Shown here piece by piece: positions 5,184 to 6,078 of a DNA stretch of 6,078 nucleotides. Below the pieces are notes generated by a model, which was not told the DNA's origin, made no database searches, and was given only the letters and a program-made list of their open reading frames with translations. The translations under genes were made by a program, and so were the position numbers. How positions within the stretch are numbered: the stretch's first letter is position 1; every line of letters begins with the position of its first letter. Source of the DNA: SAR324 cluster bacterium (GTDB lineage: Bacteria > SAR324 > JACQKK01); contig JACZVE010000205.1 in assembly GCA_022572825.1 (NCBI GenBank), forward strand, positions 1-6,078, written 5' to 3'.

Positions 5184-6078
5184 TCACATGAACAGCAAAA
5201 AGTCCCGCCCCTGCCGGAAGCCGTTCTGGCGCAGGTGGTGCAAGAAGCGGGCGCGCCCTTCGTCCTCACCGATGCACGACAGATAGAAGGCGTCCCGGTG
5301 CGCCGCGAAGAATTCCGCGGGGATTGCGTCCGGATAGCCAAAGGCGGGCAGGTCCATCACCCGGCGCAGCGGCGGCCCTGTGCGGTTGTCCAGAAAGCAG
5401 CGCAGCGGTACGTTGCCCGCTCGCAGCAAGGCGGCCACCTTGCGCCCGGAGGTGCCGCTGCCCCCGATGACGACGCCGTTCTTGTGCCGCAGCCAGTCGC
5501 CGCGCGCAAAATAGTGGGCCTTGGCGCGGAACATGGCCTCGCGCTTGTAGCGGGGATCGCGCCGGGTGAGCCGCCCCGGCCAATCCAGGCGCCGCAGGAG
5601 GAATTCCGCCACCTTGCCGAAGGTCGCCCCCGCTTCCGCCGCGCGCAGCAGAAAATCGTAATCCTCCGGCCAGGGCGGGTCCCGGTAGCCGCCTAGCCGC
5701 TGGTACAGGCCGCGCCGCGCGAAAAAGCCGGAATGGGGGATGGGGGATTCCACGAACAAATTGGCCTTGATGGCGTCATCGTCCCGCAAACGATTCATCC
5801 AGGCATGGTAGCGGGCCACGCCCTCCCCGAGCGCCCCGTTGTCCGCTATGGGCTCGGCCAGACAGCCTACGAGATCGCACTGCGCATGGCGGCTCATGTA
5901 GGCGTACTGCTTGGCCAGGCGCTCCGGCAGCGAGACGTCGTCGGCGTCCATCCGCGCGATGAACGCCCCCTTGCTCGCCGCCAGGCCCGCATTGAGCGCC
6001 GCCACGATGCCGCGATGGGGCCGGGACAGCAGCCGGAAGCGGGAATCGCGTGCGGCATGGTGCGCCACGACGGCGGCC
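5184..6078 (-). CDS. GT2 glycosyltransferase with C-terminal Rossmann-like domain (partial)
   Basis: The gene runs off the right end of the window. Its N-terminus, with the usual VSVIIPxYN and VDDGS motifs, is missing, and the frame is open to 6078. A GTG at 6068 is not the real start, because the protein there is already mid-domain. Numbered from that GTG, visible GT2 features are RPHRGIVAALNAGL (16-29), ARMDADDVSLPERL (38-51, the DxD metal site) and PEDYDFLLRA (134-143, the catalytic acidic pair). After about residue 196 a second domain begins with GVVIGGSGTSGRKVAALL (198-215), a glycine-rich Rossmann-like turn, then CFLDN (224-228), and ends GFRQGRDFLLFM. This arrangement is familiar in GT2 proteins of polysaccharide clusters. 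The tail domain's ligand is unknown. It is the first visible gene of the leftward run with GT9 and DUF4416. Confidence 0.9.
   Translation of the reverse strand, partial: AAVVAHHAARDSRFRLLSRPHRGIVAALNAGLAASKGAFIARMDADDVSLPERLAKQYAYMSRHAQCDLVGCLAEPIADNGALGEGVARYHAWMNRLRDDDAIKANLFVESPIPHSGFFARRGLYQRLGGYRDPPWPEDYDFLLRAAEAGATFGKVAEFLLRRLDWPGRLTRRDPRYKREAMFRAKAHYFARGDWLRHKNGVVIGGSGTSGRKVAALLRAGNVPLRCFLDNRTGPPLRRVMDLPAFGYPDAIPAEFFAAHRDAFYLSCIGEDEGRARFLHHLRQNGFRQGRDFLLFM

Noticed and set aside
4001..5191. Plus-strand reading frame of 396 codons opposite GT9
   Set aside because: It is antisense to the GT9 gene, which shows its family motifs. This frame shows none and spans the intergenic gaps.

Overview
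The window is GC-rich DNA (hand-counted lines in the glycosyltransferase genes are about 70% GC) that reads like a gammaproteobacterial-type chromosome. MiaE, a heptosyltransferase-like GT9 protein and two GT2 glycosyltransferases all suit a Gram-negative host that makes surface polysaccharide. I cannot name the species.

Layout: positions 1-227 have no gene and are mostly a 23-bp tandem array (22-197). A GT2 glycosyltransferase runs leftward (228-1556) and is divergent from miaE (1685-2269, rightward), a diiron tRNA hydroxylase. From about 2327 to 3380 the GC content drops to about 52% in coding lines and 42% upstream of the gene. This stretch holds one leftward gene for an exported ankyrin-repeat protein (2481-3212) and is bracketed by an imperfect 20-bp inverted repeat, so it looks like an acquired islet. 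A hairpin and a second, short, diverged copy of the 23-bp repeat element follow (3392-3466). The rest is a leftward operon-like run: GT2 with a C-terminal Rossmann-like domain (cut by the window end), then a GT9 heptosyltransferase-like protein, then a DUF4416 protein.

The three-gene run probably contributes to building a cell-surface glycan or lipopolysaccharide. The GT2 and GT9 proteins would be transferases, and DUF4416 is a partner of unknown activity. The other GT2 gene, next to miaE, is a separate unit.

The strongest non-genic signal is a two-site repeat element. Positions 11-204 and 3411-3466 share a leader (GCCACARCGCY), a 23-bp unit and the end TTCTTCCC, with 43 of 56 aligned bases identical. 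The left copy has about 7.6 units and the right about 1.6. Both lie in the same orientation, 11-23 bases past the stop codon of a leftward glycan-related gene. No stretch longer than 300 bases lacks a gene. The gaps at 1551-1684, 2270-2326 and 5093-5183 show no promoter, RNA gene or terminator I can support.
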